Shown: positions 44,426 through 55,148 of the stretch, in pieces
Layout of the letters: each line of letters opens with the position of its first letter
How positions within the stretch are numbered: the first letter of the stretch is position 1
Source: Leptospira fluminis
GTDB lineage: Bacteria; Spirochaetota; Leptospiria; Leptospirales; Leptospiraceae
Assembly: GCF_004771275.1 (NCBI RefSeq)
Contig: NZ_RQEV01000011.1
Span: 186,001 to 250,000 of the forward strand
Direction of reading: 5' to 3'
DNA: 64,000 nt
Position numbers and translations under genes: made by a program
The notes under the pieces: generated by a model
Seen by the model: only the letters and a program-made list of their open reading frames with translations
Told to the model about the DNA's origin: nothing
Database searches by the model: none

Positions 44426-45613
44426 TTACTTTTTCCCCTTACGTTCCGAAAAATAAGAATCCACCTGATTCGTCAGCGGTCGGATTTTTTCTTCGTAGGT
44501 CAGAATCGCTTCCACCGTTTTTTCGTACAAACTCATAAGCAAGGCTTGCGCAGCGTCGCACATCTGTTCCTTACGGAACTCCTCGACATGCAAAGTCTCC
44601 GTGATGGACCCGTCAGGATTGAAAGGCAAAGAAGCTAAAAGGTTGGAAACCACGATCTTATCGTCCCCAGCGACGTGACTCGGATCGAAAATCACAGGTA
44701 GGATGGTTTGATTCTTCGCGTGAGTGATCACGTTTAGATCCGGAGTATTCCTGCAATATCCTTCCTTGATGAACAGGGTCTTTACACCTCTTTCGCAAAG
44801 GATAATATTCAAATTTCCTTGATTAGCGATATATTCCGCGGCGGAAAACCATTCGATTGCCTCGTTTCCGAATCCCCGCTTCAGAATAACCGGCCTTCCC
44901 GTACGGCCTACTGCTTCCAGCAGCTCGAAGTCCTGGGCGTTTCTAGTTCCGATCTGAATCATGTCGGCATGTTTGGAGACTTCTTCCGCCATGGTGTGGT
45001 CCATCACTTCAGTGACATAGGGAAGACCCGTTTCTTCTTTTACCCGATCCAGAAGTTTGATCCCGTCCCAACCCATTCCCCTCCAATCGGTAGGTCTTGT
45101 TCTGGGCTTAAATGCTCCTCCGCGAAAGACGATGCGATCGAGGATTCCGAATTTTTTTCCGATCTCGACCGCCTGCTTCGCGATCGTAACGGTTTGCTCG
45201 TAGGTCTGGGGAGAATCCGGTCCGACGATGAAGATGTGTTTTCCGGTTCCGAATTTTCGGACAAGACCGTCCGCACCTTTAACTTCCACGATTCTATTCT
45301 CGCGATGAACGACTTCTCCGTTCTTGCCTGCAGCGGTGCGGGCGATATTCTTATAAGGCAATGACACGTTCCAAATTCGAGTGACCCCTGGGAGTTCCTT
45401 CACATAGCCTTCTTTTTCGGAGATATTTCTAGTGTCTCCGATGAAATGGATGGTATCCGACACAACCGCTCCTCGGATGATTTCGGTCTGGTTGCCGCAT
45501 TCTCCGGCCAAAGCCTTGATCTTCGCTTCCGTTTCCGGGTGTCCCTTCTCTAGTTCGACTATGTCCACGTAGCCTCCGCCCGGGTACGGGCATCCTCCCG
45601 TTTCGGGAGACAT
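44426..45613 (-). CDS. 3-deoxy-7-phosphoheptulonate (DAHP) synthase
   Basis: A 395-residue class I type DAHP synthase condensing phosphoenolpyruvate and erythrose-4-phosphate, the entry to aromatic amino acid synthesis. A roughly 100-residue N-terminal regulatory-like region precedes the barrel. Core motifs are F-R-G-G-A-F-K-P-R-T near 163-172, Q-I-G-T-R-N-A-Q near 222-229, P-V-I-L-K-R-G near 241-247 and P-V-I-F-D-P-S-H-V-A-G near 309-319. The C-terminal part L-H-V-E-E-F replaces the more common H-x-x-P. It is the last gene of a minus operon. Confidence 0.9.
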   Translation of the reverse strand: MSPETGGCPYPGGGYVDIVELEKGHPETEAKIKALAGECGNQTEIIRGAVVSDTIHFIGDTRNISEKEGYVKELPGVTRIWNVSLPYKNIARTAAGKNGEVVHRENRIVEVKGADGLVRKFGTGKHIFIVGPDSPQTYEQTVTIAKQAVEIGKKFGILDRIVFRGGAFKPRTRPTDWRGMGWDGIKLLDRVKEETGLPYVTEVMDHTMAEEVSKHADMIQIGTRNAQDFELLEAVGRTGRPVILKRGFGNEAIEWFSAAEYIANQGNLNIILCERGVKTLFIKEGYCRNTPDLNVITHAKNQTILPVIFDPSHVAGDDKIVVSNLLASLPFNPDGSITETLHVEEFRKEQMCDAAQALLMSLYEKTVEAILTYEEKIRPLTNQVDSYFSERKGKK

Positions 45614-45668
45614 TCTCGTTCCAGGCTTTCCTTAAACCGCAGAACGTCAAGAAATCCGTGGAAATGGC

Positions 45669-46469
45669 TCAGTGAGAATGTTCCGGCCCGGGAAAAATTC
45701 CTTCCTTCACTTCCTTGACGTACGTTTTCACGGCTTCGAAAACGCCGGAACGACCGTCCATGTACGTCTTTAGGAACTTAGGATGAAAGTCTTTGTTCAA
45801 TCCGAGAAAATCGTATAACACCAGTACTTGACCGTCGGTGGCCGGTCCTGCTCCGATTCCTATAGTCGGGATCGGAATGGACGAGCTGATCTCCCCCGCT
45901 AAAATGGAAGGAATCAATTCGAATACGACGGAAAAGGCGCCGGCGTCCGAAATCCCTTTTGCTTCGTTTAACAATCTAATCCGGTCTTCTTCCGCTTTTC
46001 CCTGAATCTTATGTCCTCCGAACACGTTCACCGATTGGGGAGTCAACCCGACATGGCCCATAACGGGAATACCGATCCTCTCCAATTTATAAATCAGTTC
46101 CAGAATTTCCGGCCCGCCCCCTTCGAATTTCACCGCATCGCAACCGGATTCTTTCATGACTTTTCCCGCGGAGCGAATTCCATCTTCGAGAGAAACTTGG
46201 TAGGACAAAAAAGGAAGGTCCACTGTGATGAAAGTATTCGGCGCCCCTCGGCGCACGGCCTTCGCGTGGTAGATCATTTCATCCAATGTTACGGGCAGGG
46301 TACTAGGATGTCCTTGGACCACCACTCCCAACGTATCCCCCACTAAAATCGAATCCACCCCCGCTTCTTCCAGAATACGCGCGAACATATAATCGTAGCA
46401 GGTCAGCACTCCGATTTTCTTTTCCAAAGGTTTTTTCCCTTTCGGGAAGACTTTATTAACGTCCCTCAT
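45669..46469 (-). CDS. panB: 3-methyl-2-oxobutanoate hydroxymethyltransferase
   Basis: A 266-residue enzyme making ketopantoate for pantothenate/CoA. Motifs are S-I-L-V-G-D-T-L-G near residues 40-48, D-A-V-K-F-E-G-G near 111-118, M-G-H-V-G-L-T-P-Q-S near 136-145 and a G-I-G-A-G motif near 202-206. Length is normal. AGGA lies 8 bases before the ATG. Its neighbours are folK (9 bp upstream) and DAHP synthase. Together with coaB, coaC and this gene the window holds three CoA pathway genes in two places. Confidence 0.96.
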   Translation of the reverse strand: MRDVNKVFPKGKKPLEKKIGVLTCYDYMFARILEEAGVDSILVGDTLGVVVQGHPSTLPVTLDEMIYHAKAVRRGAPNTFITVDLPFLSYQVSLEDGIRSAGKVMKESGCDAVKFEGGGPEILELIYKLERIGIPVMGHVGLTPQSVNVFGGHKIQGKAEEDRIRLLNEAKGISDAGAFSVVFELIPSILAGEISSSIPIPTIGIGAGPATDGQVLVLYDFLGLNKDFHPKFLKTYMDGRSGVFEAVKTYVKEVKEGIFPGPEHSH

Positions 46470-46478
46470 ATTTCGTTC

Positions 46479-46916
46479 CTAAGATATCTCGAACGCGTCC
46501 GCAAGAAATCCTTCTCCCAATTCTTCCAATAACTCCCGGACAAAAGGACGCGTAAATAGACTATGATGCGGAAGGTGCAAACCTTTCTCATGCAAGCGGA
46601 CACGATCGTAAATCAATATGTCTATGTCTATCGTCCTGGGGCCCTTATCCGTGGTTCGTACGCGCCCCATTTCCGTTTCGATCCGCAATAAAACGTCTAG
46701 CAGTTCGTGAGGGGGTAAGGACGTCGCGATTTCCAGAATCTGGTTCAGAAAATCCGGCTGGTCGGTTACTTCCAACGCTTCCGTGTTCAAAGGAGTCCCG
46801 CTCCGGACCAACCGTATTCCGGGTTTTTCCGAGATCCTGGAGGCGGCTTCCTTGAGAGAAGCCTGCCTGTCTCCTAGATTGGCTCCGAGGCAAAGAAAAA
46901 CGCGGTGTTCCGTCAT
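46479..46916 (-). CDS. folK: 6-hydroxymethyl-dihydropterin pyrophosphokinase (HPPK)
   Basis: A 145-residue folate pathway kinase. The start L-C-L-G-A-N-L-G-D-R is near residues 8-17. The catalytic loop G-P-R-T-I-D-I-D-I-L with the metal-binding Asp pair is near 90-99. L-P-H-H-S-L-F-T-R-P-F-V is near 117-128. All key positions are present. The start overlaps the end of the DnaC-like gene by 4 bp (ATGA). Confidence 0.95.
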   Translation of the reverse strand: MTEHRVFLCLGANLGDRQASLKEAASRISEKPGIRLVRSGTPLNTEALEVTDQPDFLNQILEIATSLPPHELLDVLLRIETEMGRVRTTDKGPRTIDIDILIYDRVRLHEKGLHLPHHSLFTRPFVRELLEELGEGFLADAFEIS

Positions 46917-47782
46917 GGTTTCGTATGCACCGCGTGACTTACTCTATAATCGGAGCAATCCAGATGGATCTCTTTGGTCATCTCCATCAAACGGGAAAAG
47001 ATCCGTCCTTCCGCTTTATCCTTCCAATCCGCAAGAGAAATATTGGAAGTCAATATCGTCACCCTCTCCTCTTCGTATCTGGAATCGATCAGATCGTAAA
47101 GTTGCGAATTCGCCCAATCGGATTCCTTGTTCGCGCCGAAATCGTCCAATACCAGAACTTCCACTTCCATGAACTGTTTTTTGATCGTTTGTTCCATCCC
47201 GTGGATCTGGCTGTCTTTTTGGTACGTATCCCTGATCGTGGAAAGAAAATCCCGATTGATTTTGGCGTATTTGCATTCCAGTCCGTAACGAAGAATCAAT
47301 TCGTTTAATATGGCACAAGCGAGAAGTGTTTTTCCCGAGCCCGTATTGCCCCAGAGATACAACCCCTGCCGTAGAGATCCCAATCTATCCCACTCTCTGA
47401 CCAAATGACTCGCCCAATCATGAGCGATAAAGAAACCCTGTTCGCTGGTGGTCGGAATATTCATATCCAAGCTATCCAAGGTTCTATACCTGTACTTCGC
47501 GGGAATTCCCGCTTTTTTCACCAGAGACTCGATGCGATTCATCTCCTCTCTAGCATCATGGCAAACGCAGGACATCATCCTGTTTTGGCTCTCGTCGTAT
47601 ATCATGAAAGGCGCTCTGCCTCTGGATGGACAGGCTCCGCATGCTTCGCTCATGCAGGAGCAAAGCACCAAAACGCCGGAGGACGAGTTTTGAACGTTCT
47701 CCTCCAGTAAAAAACCCACACCTTCACAAATCCTGCAACCTGGAGAGCCCGCTCGAATCGGAGTTAAATTCTTTAAGTTCAT
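46913..47782 (-). CDS. DnaC/IstB-like ATPase with N-terminal cysteine cluster
   Basis: A 289-residue AAA+ protein. The Walker A motif G-N-T-G-S-G-K-T is near residues 142-149, Walker B L-V-L-D-D-F near 201-206, and a sensor region T-S-N near 240. This is the DnaC/DnaI helicase-loader or IstB type. The N-terminal roughly 80 residues hold eight cysteines in four pairs (16/19, 41/43, 48/51, 72/74) arranged like two zinc sites, which ordinary DnaC lacks. No transposase is adjacent, so a replication or repair role is more likely than IstB. Confidence 0.85.
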   Translation of the reverse strand: MNLKNLTPIRAGSPGCRICEGVGFLLEENVQNSSSGVLVLCSCMSEACGACPSRGRAPFMIYDESQNRMMSCVCHDAREEMNRIESLVKKAGIPAKYRYRTLDSLDMNIPTTSEQGFFIAHDWASHLVREWDRLGSLRQGLYLWGNTGSGKTLLACAILNELILRYGLECKYAKINRDFLSTIRDTYQKDSQIHGMEQTIKKQFMEVEVLVLDDFGANKESDWANSQLYDLIDSRYEEERVTILTSNISLADWKDKAEGRIFSRLMEMTKEIHLDCSDYRVSHAVHTKP

Positions 47783-48150
47783 GCCGACAAACCGAGTCTA
47801 GTGGAGGACGGAGGAAGAGAAACAAAGAAAATCGCATATAGAGACGGAAAACCGTCTTAGGATCGAAAAATCTGCTCGCATTCCCGGTTCCATATTCGAT
47901 TCTGGAGGTCGATTCCGACGGGAAATAAACCTCGGAATTCTTACGCGAAAACGTCTATCGGAGATCGACTGAGCGCTTTGGACCGGAAAAGATTCGGCGA
48001 TTATGTCGCGAATTCGGCAAAAAAGGGAAAATTTTTTTCTCCCGGGTTTATCTGGAACCCCGAGCAACCGATAGTTAAACAGGAGAAAAGGACTTTGCCG
48101 TTCTTTTCCCGAATCCTATCTTTGAAAGAGAAGGCACAGGTGTGAGCACT
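47783..48150. other. Divergent intergenic region ahead of fcpA
   Basis: About 368 bp between the DnaC-like gene (minus) and fcpA (plus). It must carry the fcpA promoter and leader. I found no convincing sigma-28 flagellar promoter: a TAAA near 48075 is followed after 17 bases by GCCGTTCT, but spacing and -10 are both off. No ORF or RNA gene recognised. Confidence 0.45.
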
Positions 48151-49074
<924 letters not shown>

Positions 49075-49100
49075 CTCCTCTTTCATAAAAAGGATAATCA

Positions 49101-49128
49101 AGCCTCGGCGTTAGCCGGGGCTTTTTTA
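49101..49128 (+). terminator. Rho-independent terminator of fcpA
   Basis: AGCCTCGGC, loop GTTA, GCCGGGGCT, followed by six T. The nine-base stem contains one G-T wobble. It lies 27 bp after the fcpA stop codon. Confidence 0.95.
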
Positions 49129-49207
49129 TTTCTGCCGATCGGGCCGAAAGGTCCTTCATTTCCGAAAAAATATTGCGTCTATGTGATTCTTCGCTTATCC
49201 AAGTGGG

Positions 49208-49582
49208 ATGCCCTTCTTAAGATTTCTCCCGAGTTCGAAATTTTTCCTAACGATCTATCTCTTAGCTCTCCTGCCCGCCTTTACGGAGAATTTACAGGCC
49301 TGCCGCCAGGATTACGACTGCACGGCCGGTGCGGTCTGCATCAAACCGCAAAATTCCCAGTACGGAGTCTGCTTAGGAGGAGATAGTCCCGGTCGCTCCA
49401 ACGACGATTATTTGGATCCCGATCCTATGGATCCTTACTTAGGAACGACCTGCAACCAAACCCTCAATTGCACGAGAGGAAAGATCTGTTTCAAAACGGG
49501 AGACAGTGAACTAGGAGCTTGCATCCCGCAAGGTTGGATGAAGCGCAAGGATGTGAAAAATCTTTTGGAAAAGGGGAAGTAA
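49208..49582 (+). CDS. Cysteine-rich exported protein with two internal repeats
   Basis: A 124-residue protein. A hydrophobic signal segment (about residues 12-30) is followed by two repeats of the same cysteine module: C-x5-C-x5-C-x10-C. The first starts at C-R-Q-D-Y-D-C-T-A-G, the second at C-N-Q-T-L-N-C-T-R-G-K-I-C-F-K. An acidic Asp/Pro linker separates them, and a basic tail ends the protein. The modules recall small EGF-like or dickkopf-like disulfide domains found in exported bacterial proteins. No named family recognised; probably surface or periplasmic. Confidence 0.72.
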   Translation: MPFLRFLPSSKFFLTIYLLALLPAFTENLQACRQDYDCTAGAVCIKPQNSQYGVCLGGDSPGRSNDDYLDPDPMDPYLGTTCNQTLNCTRGKICFKTGDSELGACIPQGWMKRKDVKNLLEKGK

Positions 49583-49747
49583 CTCCGGACAAATCGCCGA
49601 AAAATCCCTATCGATTTCGAAATCGGAATAAAAAAGGCGGTCGCAAATTCTAAGATCGGACGATGTATTTTTTTCGATCCGTTATTCTATAAACCGCAAC
49701 TCCGCCGGAACCCGTCGGAAGATCCGATTATAGGAGAGAAAGAAAAG

Positions 49748-51325
49748 ATGGTAGCTCACACCTTGGAAAGACCAAGCCAAAACCGAACCTCCCAATCCAC
49801 GAAGGTACTGGATGTAGTCATCATCGGTTCCGGATTTGCAGGACTCTGTATGGGGATCCGACTCAAACAAGCAGGCATACATTCCTTCTTGATTTTGGAA
49901 AAAGGAAACGGAATCGGAGGAACCTGGAGAGACAACGACTACCCGGGAGCCGCCTGCGACGTTCAGTCCCATTTGTATTCGTATTCTTTCGCTCCTAAAT
50001 CGGACTGGTCCCGTTTATTCGGCCCCCAAAAAGAGATATTGAATTATATGAACGACTGCGTCGATAAATTCGGCCTTCGCCCTCATATCCTTCTGAACCA
50101 GGAAGTCGACGGAGCGTTCTTTGACGAAAGGACCGGAACCTGGGAAATCGCCGTCGCCGACGGAGAAAAATTTCGGGCCCGCGCTCTCGTTGGTGGAACC
50201 GGCGGCCTCAGTCGGCCGGTGCTGCCCGATATTCCGGGAATCGAAGTCTTCCGAGGAGCTAAATTCCACTCCGCAAGATGGGATCACAGCTTCGACTTGA
50301 GCGGTAAGACCGTTGCGGTTATTGGAACCGGAGCTAGCGCCATTCAGATCGTTCCCGCGATTGCCCCCAAAGTCGGTCGTTTGGAACTCTTTCAAAGAAC
50401 CGCTCCCTGGATCCTTCCCAAACCGGACGCGGCTATCGGCGGAAGCGTACGCGGTATTTTCCGCTTCCTACCTCCGCTACGTTGGTTATTTAGAAAAGCG
50501 ATCTACTGGTTAAACGAACTGGGAGTCATCGCTTTCGCGATCAATCCGAAGCTGATGAAGATTTTCGAAAAATTCGCGAAAGGTTTCATCGTAAAAAGCG
50601 TCAAAGACCCTGCGCTGCAAGCTAAGCTGACCCCGAACTACACGATCGGTTGTAAAAGAATCCTTTTGTCCAACGATTATTATCCTGCTTTGAACCGTGA
50701 GAATGTGCATCTCGTAACGGAAGGAATCCGAGAAATCAAAAAGGATTCGATCCTAACTAAGGACGGAAAGGAGCACAAGGTAGATGCGATCGTATTCGCG
50801 ACCGGCTTTCAGGCCGCCGAGGCGGTTTCACCTTTCGAAATCCGGGGCAAAAACGGTCAGTTGTTAAGCGACGCTTGGAAAGAAGCCGCAGAGGCTTATT
50901 TGGGAACCACTATCGCCGGATTTCCGAACTTTTTCATGATCGTCGGACCGAACACCGGTTTGGGCCACAGCTCCATGATTCTGATGATCGAATCCCAAGC
51001 TCAATATACGCTGCAATGCATTCGATCGCTGTTAAAGAAAGATATCAAGTATCTGGATGTGCGTAAAGAGATTCAGGATAAGTACAATTCGGAAATCCAG
51101 GAAAGGCTCGGCAGATCCGTTTGGCTGACAGGAGGTTGCGTGAGTTGGTACAATACCAGTTCCGGTAGAAACACCACCTTATGGCCCGGTTTTACGTTCG
51201 AATTCAAGGCGAAAACCTTCTTCCTGAGACCGAGCGATTATGAATTCGTCCGGATGGATGGAAAAAAAGAAAAGATCGGCCTCGGTTCTCGCGTATCTAT
51301 GGCACTAAACGCCGCCCTGGGTTGA
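49748..51325 (+). CDS. FAD-dependent monooxygenase, Baeyer-Villiger type
   Basis: A 525-residue flavoprotein. It has the FAD motif G-S-G-F-A-G-L near residues 22-28, then G-G-T-W-R-D-N-D-Y-P-G near 58-68. The Baeyer-Villiger signature F-x-G-x-x-x-H-x-x-x-W appears as F-R-G-A-K-F-H-S-A-R-W near 168-178, and the second nucleotide motif is G-T-G-A-S-A-I-Q near 198-205. A-T-G-F is near 350. AGGAGAG lies upstream of the ATG. Such enzymes insert oxygen next to ketones or oxidise heteroatoms; the substrate is unknown. Confidence 0.9.
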   Translation: MVAHTLERPSQNRTSQSTKVLDVVIIGSGFAGLCMGIRLKQAGIHSFLILEKGNGIGGTWRDNDYPGAACDVQSHLYSYSFAPKSDWSRLFGPQKEILNYMNDCVDKFGLRPHILLNQEVDGAFFDERTGTWEIAVADGEKFRARALVGGTGGLSRPVLPDIPGIEVFRGAKFHSARWDHSFDLSGKTVAVIGTGASAIQIVPAIAPKVGRLELFQRTAPWILPKPDAAIGGSVRGIFRFLPPLRWLFRKAIYWLNELGVIAFAINPKLMKIFEKFAKGFIVKSVKDPALQAKLTPNYTIGCKRILLSNDYYPALNRENVHLVTEGIREIKKDSILTKDGKEHKVDAIVFATGFQAAEAVSPFEIRGKNGQLLSDAWKEAAEAYLGTTIAGFPNFFMIVGPNTGLGHSSMILMIESQAQYTLQCIRSLLKKDIKYLDVRKEIQDKYNSEIQERLGRSVWLTGGCVSWYNTSSGRNTTLWPGFTFEFKAKTFFLRPSDYEFVRMDGKKEKIGLGSRVSMALNAALG

Positions 51326-52108
51326 TCACAACATCCAATACACTAGAATCTCCCGATTACCGTCTCTCCCGGTAATCGGAGATTCCGCCAGGCCGCGAAC
51401 CTTCGCTCTCAGCTCCGAGCGCAAAAACCGGACAAAGGAGCGGATTGCCCGCCAACGGATCCGCGGATCCTTCACTACTCCCTTTAATAATTCCGACTTG
51501 GAAACTTCGAACTGAGGTTTAAAGAGACTGATGCCGGTCCAGATCACTTCCGGATTTTCCGATTTTAATTTCTGAACCGTAGGAAGCACGGAACGTAAAG
51601 AGATAAAACTCAAATCCATCGTTAAGAGAATTTCTCTGGGAAAAGGGTCCGATGACCGTTTCTCCCAAAGTTCAGTTAATAAATTCCAATCCGTATCCCT
51701 TATATGAAATCGATCCTGTACGGTAACGCGAGGGTCGTTCGCGATTCGGGAAGCCATTTGTCCGTAACCTACATCGAAGGAAAAGACCGCAAAAGCCCCT
51801 TTTTCCAAAAGGACCTGAGTAAATCCGCCTGTAGAAGCCCCCCAATCCACACAAAGTTTGCCCTCTGTGGAAACTTCGAATTTCCGAAAAGCCTCCAGGA
51901 GTTTATACGCTCCCCTACTCACGTATTCGGGTATGGTTTCTCGAATTCTGATTTCGGCCGAATCCGAAACGGAAACTCCGACCTTATCCACCACTCGATC
52001 GTCCACTAAAACCGATCCCGAAAGAATTAAGCTCCGAGCACGGGCCAGATCCGAAGCCAGACCCTTTTCTAGGACCAATCGGTCCAGTCTAGTTTTTCCT
52101 CGAGCCAA
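51326..52108 (-). CDS. TlyA-family rRNA methyltransferase
   Basis: A 260-residue protein. An N-terminal S4 RNA-binding domain (about 1-60: [18 protein letters not shown]) is followed by an FtsJ-like methyltransferase domain (about 65-240: V-S-R-G-A-Y-K-L-L, then D-W-G-A-S-T-G-G-F near 89-97). TlyA-type enzymes 2'-O-methylate ribose in 16S/23S rRNA; the hemolysin name is historical. The start is TTG at 52108, overlapping the end of the upstream synthase gene by 20 bp, with no strong ribosome site, so coupling is likely. Confidence 0.92.
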   Translation of the reverse strand: MARGKTRLDRLVLEKGLASDLARARSLILSGSVLVDDRVVDKVGVSVSDSAEIRIRETIPEYVSRGAYKLLEAFRKFEVSTEGKLCVDWGASTGGFTQVLLEKGAFAVFSFDVGYGQMASRIANDPRVTVQDRFHIRDTDWNLLTELWEKRSSDPFPREILLTMDLSFISLRSVLPTVQKLKSENPEVIWTGISLFKPQFEVSKSELLKGVVKDPRIRWRAIRSFVRFLRSELRAKVRGLAESPITGRDGNREILVYWML

Positions 52109-53039
52109 GGGATCCCGGTAGTTTTCGAAAAAAATCGGTAAAACGGATTCCCGACTCGGGAGAAGGAAGAGAAAGATCCAAATTTTTTCCCAATTCTTCC
52201 AGTTCTCTCACAAGCGAAGATACCATCTTCTTACATTCGTTTAATCCGTATAAAAAAGGATATGTGATCTTCCCGGAACGGGAATCTTTTCCCGGAGTTT
52301 TTCCTAAGTCCTCTCGGGATCCTTCCACGTCCAAAATATCGTCGGTGATCTGGAACAATAAGCCCAGCTTAATTCCATAGTCCGAAAAAAGTGCCGCGCG
52401 AGATTGGTGATCGGGCCGCAAGCGATTCCCAAGAAGAAGAGAGGCTCGAATCAAGGCGCCCGTTTTCAAACGATGAGTCATCGCCAATAATTCCTGCTTG
52501 GTTCCATGTAAAGAATCGGGCTTCCTTTCCAACGCTAAATCCAATACTTGCCCCGAGACCATACCCGGCCCGCCTCCGCCTTGGTGCAGAATGCGAACCA
52601 AATCCCGGTGTAAAAAAGGATCCGTTTCTTGACCTTTAGCATGTGTTAACCACTCGAAGGCATACCCTTGCAACGCGTCCCCCGCAAGAATAGCCGTAGC
52701 TTCGGAATACTTTTTATGTAGAGTCGGATTTCCTCGACGAAAATCATCGTCGTCCATGCTAGGAAGGTCATCATGGATCAGACTATAGGTGTGCAAAAAT
52801 TCCAGAGAAGAACCGATGGCAAGGGAATCTTTGGTCATGGAGCCGAACGAGGCGATTGCTAGAATCGGACGTAATCGCTTGCCTCCGGCTTTTAAGCTGT
52901 ATTCCATGGCCTCGGCAAGTTCGGACGCCGATTCTTTTTGGAATCGAGGAAAAACTTCCGATTCCAAATAAGATTCGAATTCCTTCTTCGCTTCGGAAAG
53001 CAGGGAGATAAAGGAAGGATCTTTTTCGCCGGTTTCCAA
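52089..53039 (-). CDS. Polyprenyl (farnesyl/geranyl) diphosphate synthase
   Basis: A 316-residue isoprenoid chain synthase. The first Asp-rich motif is [10 protein letters not shown] near residues 91-100 and the second D-D-I-L-D near 235. G-G-K-R-L-R-P is near 52-58. The inserted S-M between the Asp groups is typical of farnesyl diphosphate synthase (IspA) types. TTG is the start, with AAAAGG about 10 bases upstream. It lies between a medium-chain dehydrogenase (6 bp) and the TlyA-like gene. Confidence 0.92.
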   Translation of the reverse strand: METGEKDPSFISLLSEAKKEFESYLESEVFPRFQKESASELAEAMEYSLKAGGKRLRPILAIASFGSMTKDSLAIGSSLEFLHTYSLIHDDLPSMDDDDFRRGNPTLHKKYSEATAILAGDALQGYAFEWLTHAKGQETDPFLHRDLVRILHQGGGGPGMVSGQVLDLALERKPDSLHGTKQELLAMTHRLKTGALIRASLLLGNRLRPDHQSRAALFSDYGIKLGLLFQITDDILDVEGSREDLGKTPGKDSRSGKITYPFLYGLNECKKMVSSLVRELEELGKNLDLSLPSPESGIRFTDFFRKLPGSLGSRKN

Positions 53040-53045
53040 ATCGTC

Positions 53046-54074
53046 TTACCTTTTTAAACCCGAACCGACGACAATCTTGCCGACAGTATTGCCTGTTTGA
53101 AAATATTTCACCGCGTCCGGCAGATCCACGAAGGCGTATGTCGCTCCGATATGCGGCGCAGGGAGATTCATTTTTAATAAATTTTTAATATAGGAAGATA
53201 TTTCCTCCACACGATCATACAACCAAATGAGATTAAACCCTAATACGCCTTTGTTCGCGGAGATCATTTCCATCGGGTCTATCTTAGGTCTGTTCAAATA
53301 TCGCCATGCCAGCGACGGCCAATTGACTCTATCCCCCTGACCCATAAAGGAAGCGGATCCGTAAACGACTAATCTTCCCATAGGAGCTAAGGCACGGTAA
53401 CTATCCGCGAGGATTTTCCCGCCGATACATTCCAAAACTAGATTTAGTTCCCTTCCCCCCAATGCGGTCTTTAGTTCCTGCGCAAACCTTCCGGAGCGGA
53501 TAATCCAGGCATCGTACCCTTCTTTTTCCAAGAGAGAAATTTTGGAAGGGTTTCCGACCGTCCCCAACGTATAAGCGCCCATTCTCTTCGCGATTCGGTT
53601 CGCGTAAATTCCCACGCCGCCGGCCGCACTATGGATCAGAACCGTCTGACCTTTTCGAAGATTTCCTAGAGGAACCAAAGCGTAGTAAGCCGTCAAAGCC
53701 TGGACCAAAAAACCGGCCCCTTCCTCGTAGGACCATTTGGGCGGAAGTTTGTATACGTATCGTTGGTCGATATTCAGATGATCCGCATAGGCCCCGAAAC
53801 GGGTGACACCCATCACTCGATCGTTTTTACGAAAGTGTCTTACTTTTTTTCCTAAAGCCACGATCTTTCCCGAATATTCCAAACCCGGAATGAAAGAACC
53901 TTTCGGCGTCGCGCTGTAGAGCCCCTGGATAGCGAAAATATCCGCAAAATTTAAACCGATGGCCTGAACCTGAACGGTGACTTCGAATTCTCCAGGTTCG
54001 GAGAGCTCCTCTTCCTTTCTTTCCAACGAATCCAATGAGCCTTTCGTATCGACTCTGTAAACGGTGCGAATCAT
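53046..54074 (-). CDS. Zinc-independent medium-chain dehydrogenase (quinone oxidoreductase/VAT-1-like)
   Basis: A 342-residue NADPH-dependent oxidoreductase of the MDR superfamily. An N-terminal GroES-like domain ([14 protein letters not shown]) is followed by a Rossmann domain with H-S-A-A-G-G-V-G near residues 147-154. The cysteines that bind structural zinc in alcohol dehydrogenases are missing. It resembles quinone oxidoreductase and VAT-1-like proteins. First gene of a three-gene minus operon with the isoprenoid synthase and TlyA-like genes. Confidence 0.88.
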   Translation of the reverse strand: MIRTVYRVDTKGSLDSLERKEEELSEPGEFEVTVQVQAIGLNFADIFAIQGLYSATPKGSFIPGLEYSGKIVALGKKVRHFRKNDRVMGVTRFGAYADHLNIDQRYVYKLPPKWSYEEGAGFLVQALTAYYALVPLGNLRKGQTVLIHSAAGGVGIYANRIAKRMGAYTLGTVGNPSKISLLEKEGYDAWIIRSGRFAQELKTALGGRELNLVLECIGGKILADSYRALAPMGRLVVYGSASFMGQGDRVNWPSLAWRYLNRPKIDPMEMISANKGVLGFNLIWLYDRVEEISSYIKNLLKMNLPAPHIGATYAFVDLPDAVKYFQTGNTVGKIVVGSGLKR

Positions 54075-54147
54075 GGGGGCATTCTGTTTTACATTTTGAT
54101 ATTCTTAAAGGAAAAAATCGGATCGGATCGATTTCTTTCTTTTACCG

Positions 54148-54192
54148 AAAAAGCCCCGGAAAAGAGGGAACAAATCCCTGTGATCCGAGGCT
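54148..54192 (-). terminator. Terminator of the dienelactone-hydrolase-like gene
   Basis: On the minus strand AGCCTCGG and CCGGGGCT form an 8-bp stem (one wobble pair) followed by TTTTT. The loop holds a further AGGGA/TCCCT hairpin. It lies 26 bp beyond the stop. The stem arms are nearly the same as those of the fcpA terminator. Confidence 0.75.
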
Positions 54193-54217
54193 CGCGCCCT
54201 TTTTAGAAAAAGAAACC

Positions 54218-55009
54218 TTATACGGAAGGAAAGATTTCCTTCAAAAAATTCTTCAACTCTATCCAGGAACGTACGTCCGCCTTTTCGTTATAAGCGGCAC
54301 CTTTCGAATTGTCGTTTCCCGCTTCCTTGATCGTAAAAGAATGCACCGCTCCGCCGTAGGATATGAATTGCCAATCCACCTTGGCCTTTCTCATCTCCTC
54401 TTGGAAAGCCGCCACCTCTTCGGGTTTTACGAACGGATCATCCGCGCCGTGTAAGGCCAAAACTTTCCCTCGGATCGCAACGGATTCTTCCGGTTTCGGA
54501 GTGGATAATCCTCCGTGAAAACTGATCGTCCCCTTGAGCGGAGCTCCGCTTCTGGCAAGTTCCAAAGCGGCCGTGCCGCCGAAGCAATAACCGAGAATAG
54601 CAAGGTTTTCCGGATCCACTTGCGGTCTACTTTTCAGTGCATCGAGCGCGGCTTGAGTCCTGTCTCGGAGCAATTTCCGATCTCCACCCTGCCGGAAACT
54701 TCCGGCGATTTTTGCCGCCTCTTCATTCGATTTAGGCCGGACTCCTTTACCGTAGATATCGGCTGCAAAGGCAACATATCCTAAAGAAGCAAGCTGCTTG
54801 GCTCTTGCTTTCGTGTTTTCGCCTAGGCCGAACCAATCATGAACCAATACGATTCCCGGAGCTTTTTTTTCCTTTCCTTCCGGATACGCCAAGAAGCCTT
54901 CCAGAACGGTATCTCCCTGTTTGTATTCCACGATTTCGGTTTTTACCTTAGCGGAGATCGAAGACGCCGAAAGGATCAGCGCCGCAATACCTGTTAGAAC
55001 TTTTTTCAT
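54218..55009 (-). CDS. Dienelactone-hydrolase-family exported protein
   Basis: A 263-residue alpha/beta hydrolase with a signal peptide (about residues 1-20, I-S-A before K). The catalytic triad is Cys 142 in G-Y-C-F-G-G, Asp 191 in G-A-D-D-P-F and His 223 in A-V-H-S-F. Nucleophilic Cys in place of Ser is the dienelactone hydrolase hallmark. Export makes a classical catabolic role less likely than a periplasmic esterase. Substrate unknown. Confidence 0.9.
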   Translation of the reverse strand: MKKVLTGIAALILSASSISAKVKTEIVEYKQGDTVLEGFLAYPEGKEKKAPGIVLVHDWFGLGENTKARAKQLASLGYVAFAADIYGKGVRPKSNEEAAKIAGSFRQGGDRKLLRDRTQAALDALKSRPQVDPENLAILGYCFGGTAALELARSGAPLKGTISFHGGLSTPKPEESVAIRGKVLALHGADDPFVKPEEVAAFQEEMRKAKVDWQFISYGGAVHSFTIKEAGNDNSKGAAYNEKADVRSWIELKNFLKEIFPSV

Positions 55010-55148
55010 ACGTGAGGACTTCCTCGGGATCGCTCCCTATTTCAGATAAAGGATAGACGATCCTGCAAAAAAAATTGTCAGCGAAAAATCGAAGTCCCTG
55101 AAAAATATTTAAGAAAGTTAACTAATCACTGTGATGGTAGGTATAAGC

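Noticed and set aside
46913..47782. IstB-type transposition helper
   Set aside because: There is no IstA transposase or inverted repeat nearby, and the gene sits in a housekeeping operon.
48075..48108. Sigma-28 promoter before fcpA
   Set aside because: TAAA and GCCGTTCT are 17 bases apart and the -10 lacks the GATAA part; spacing and sequence are both off.
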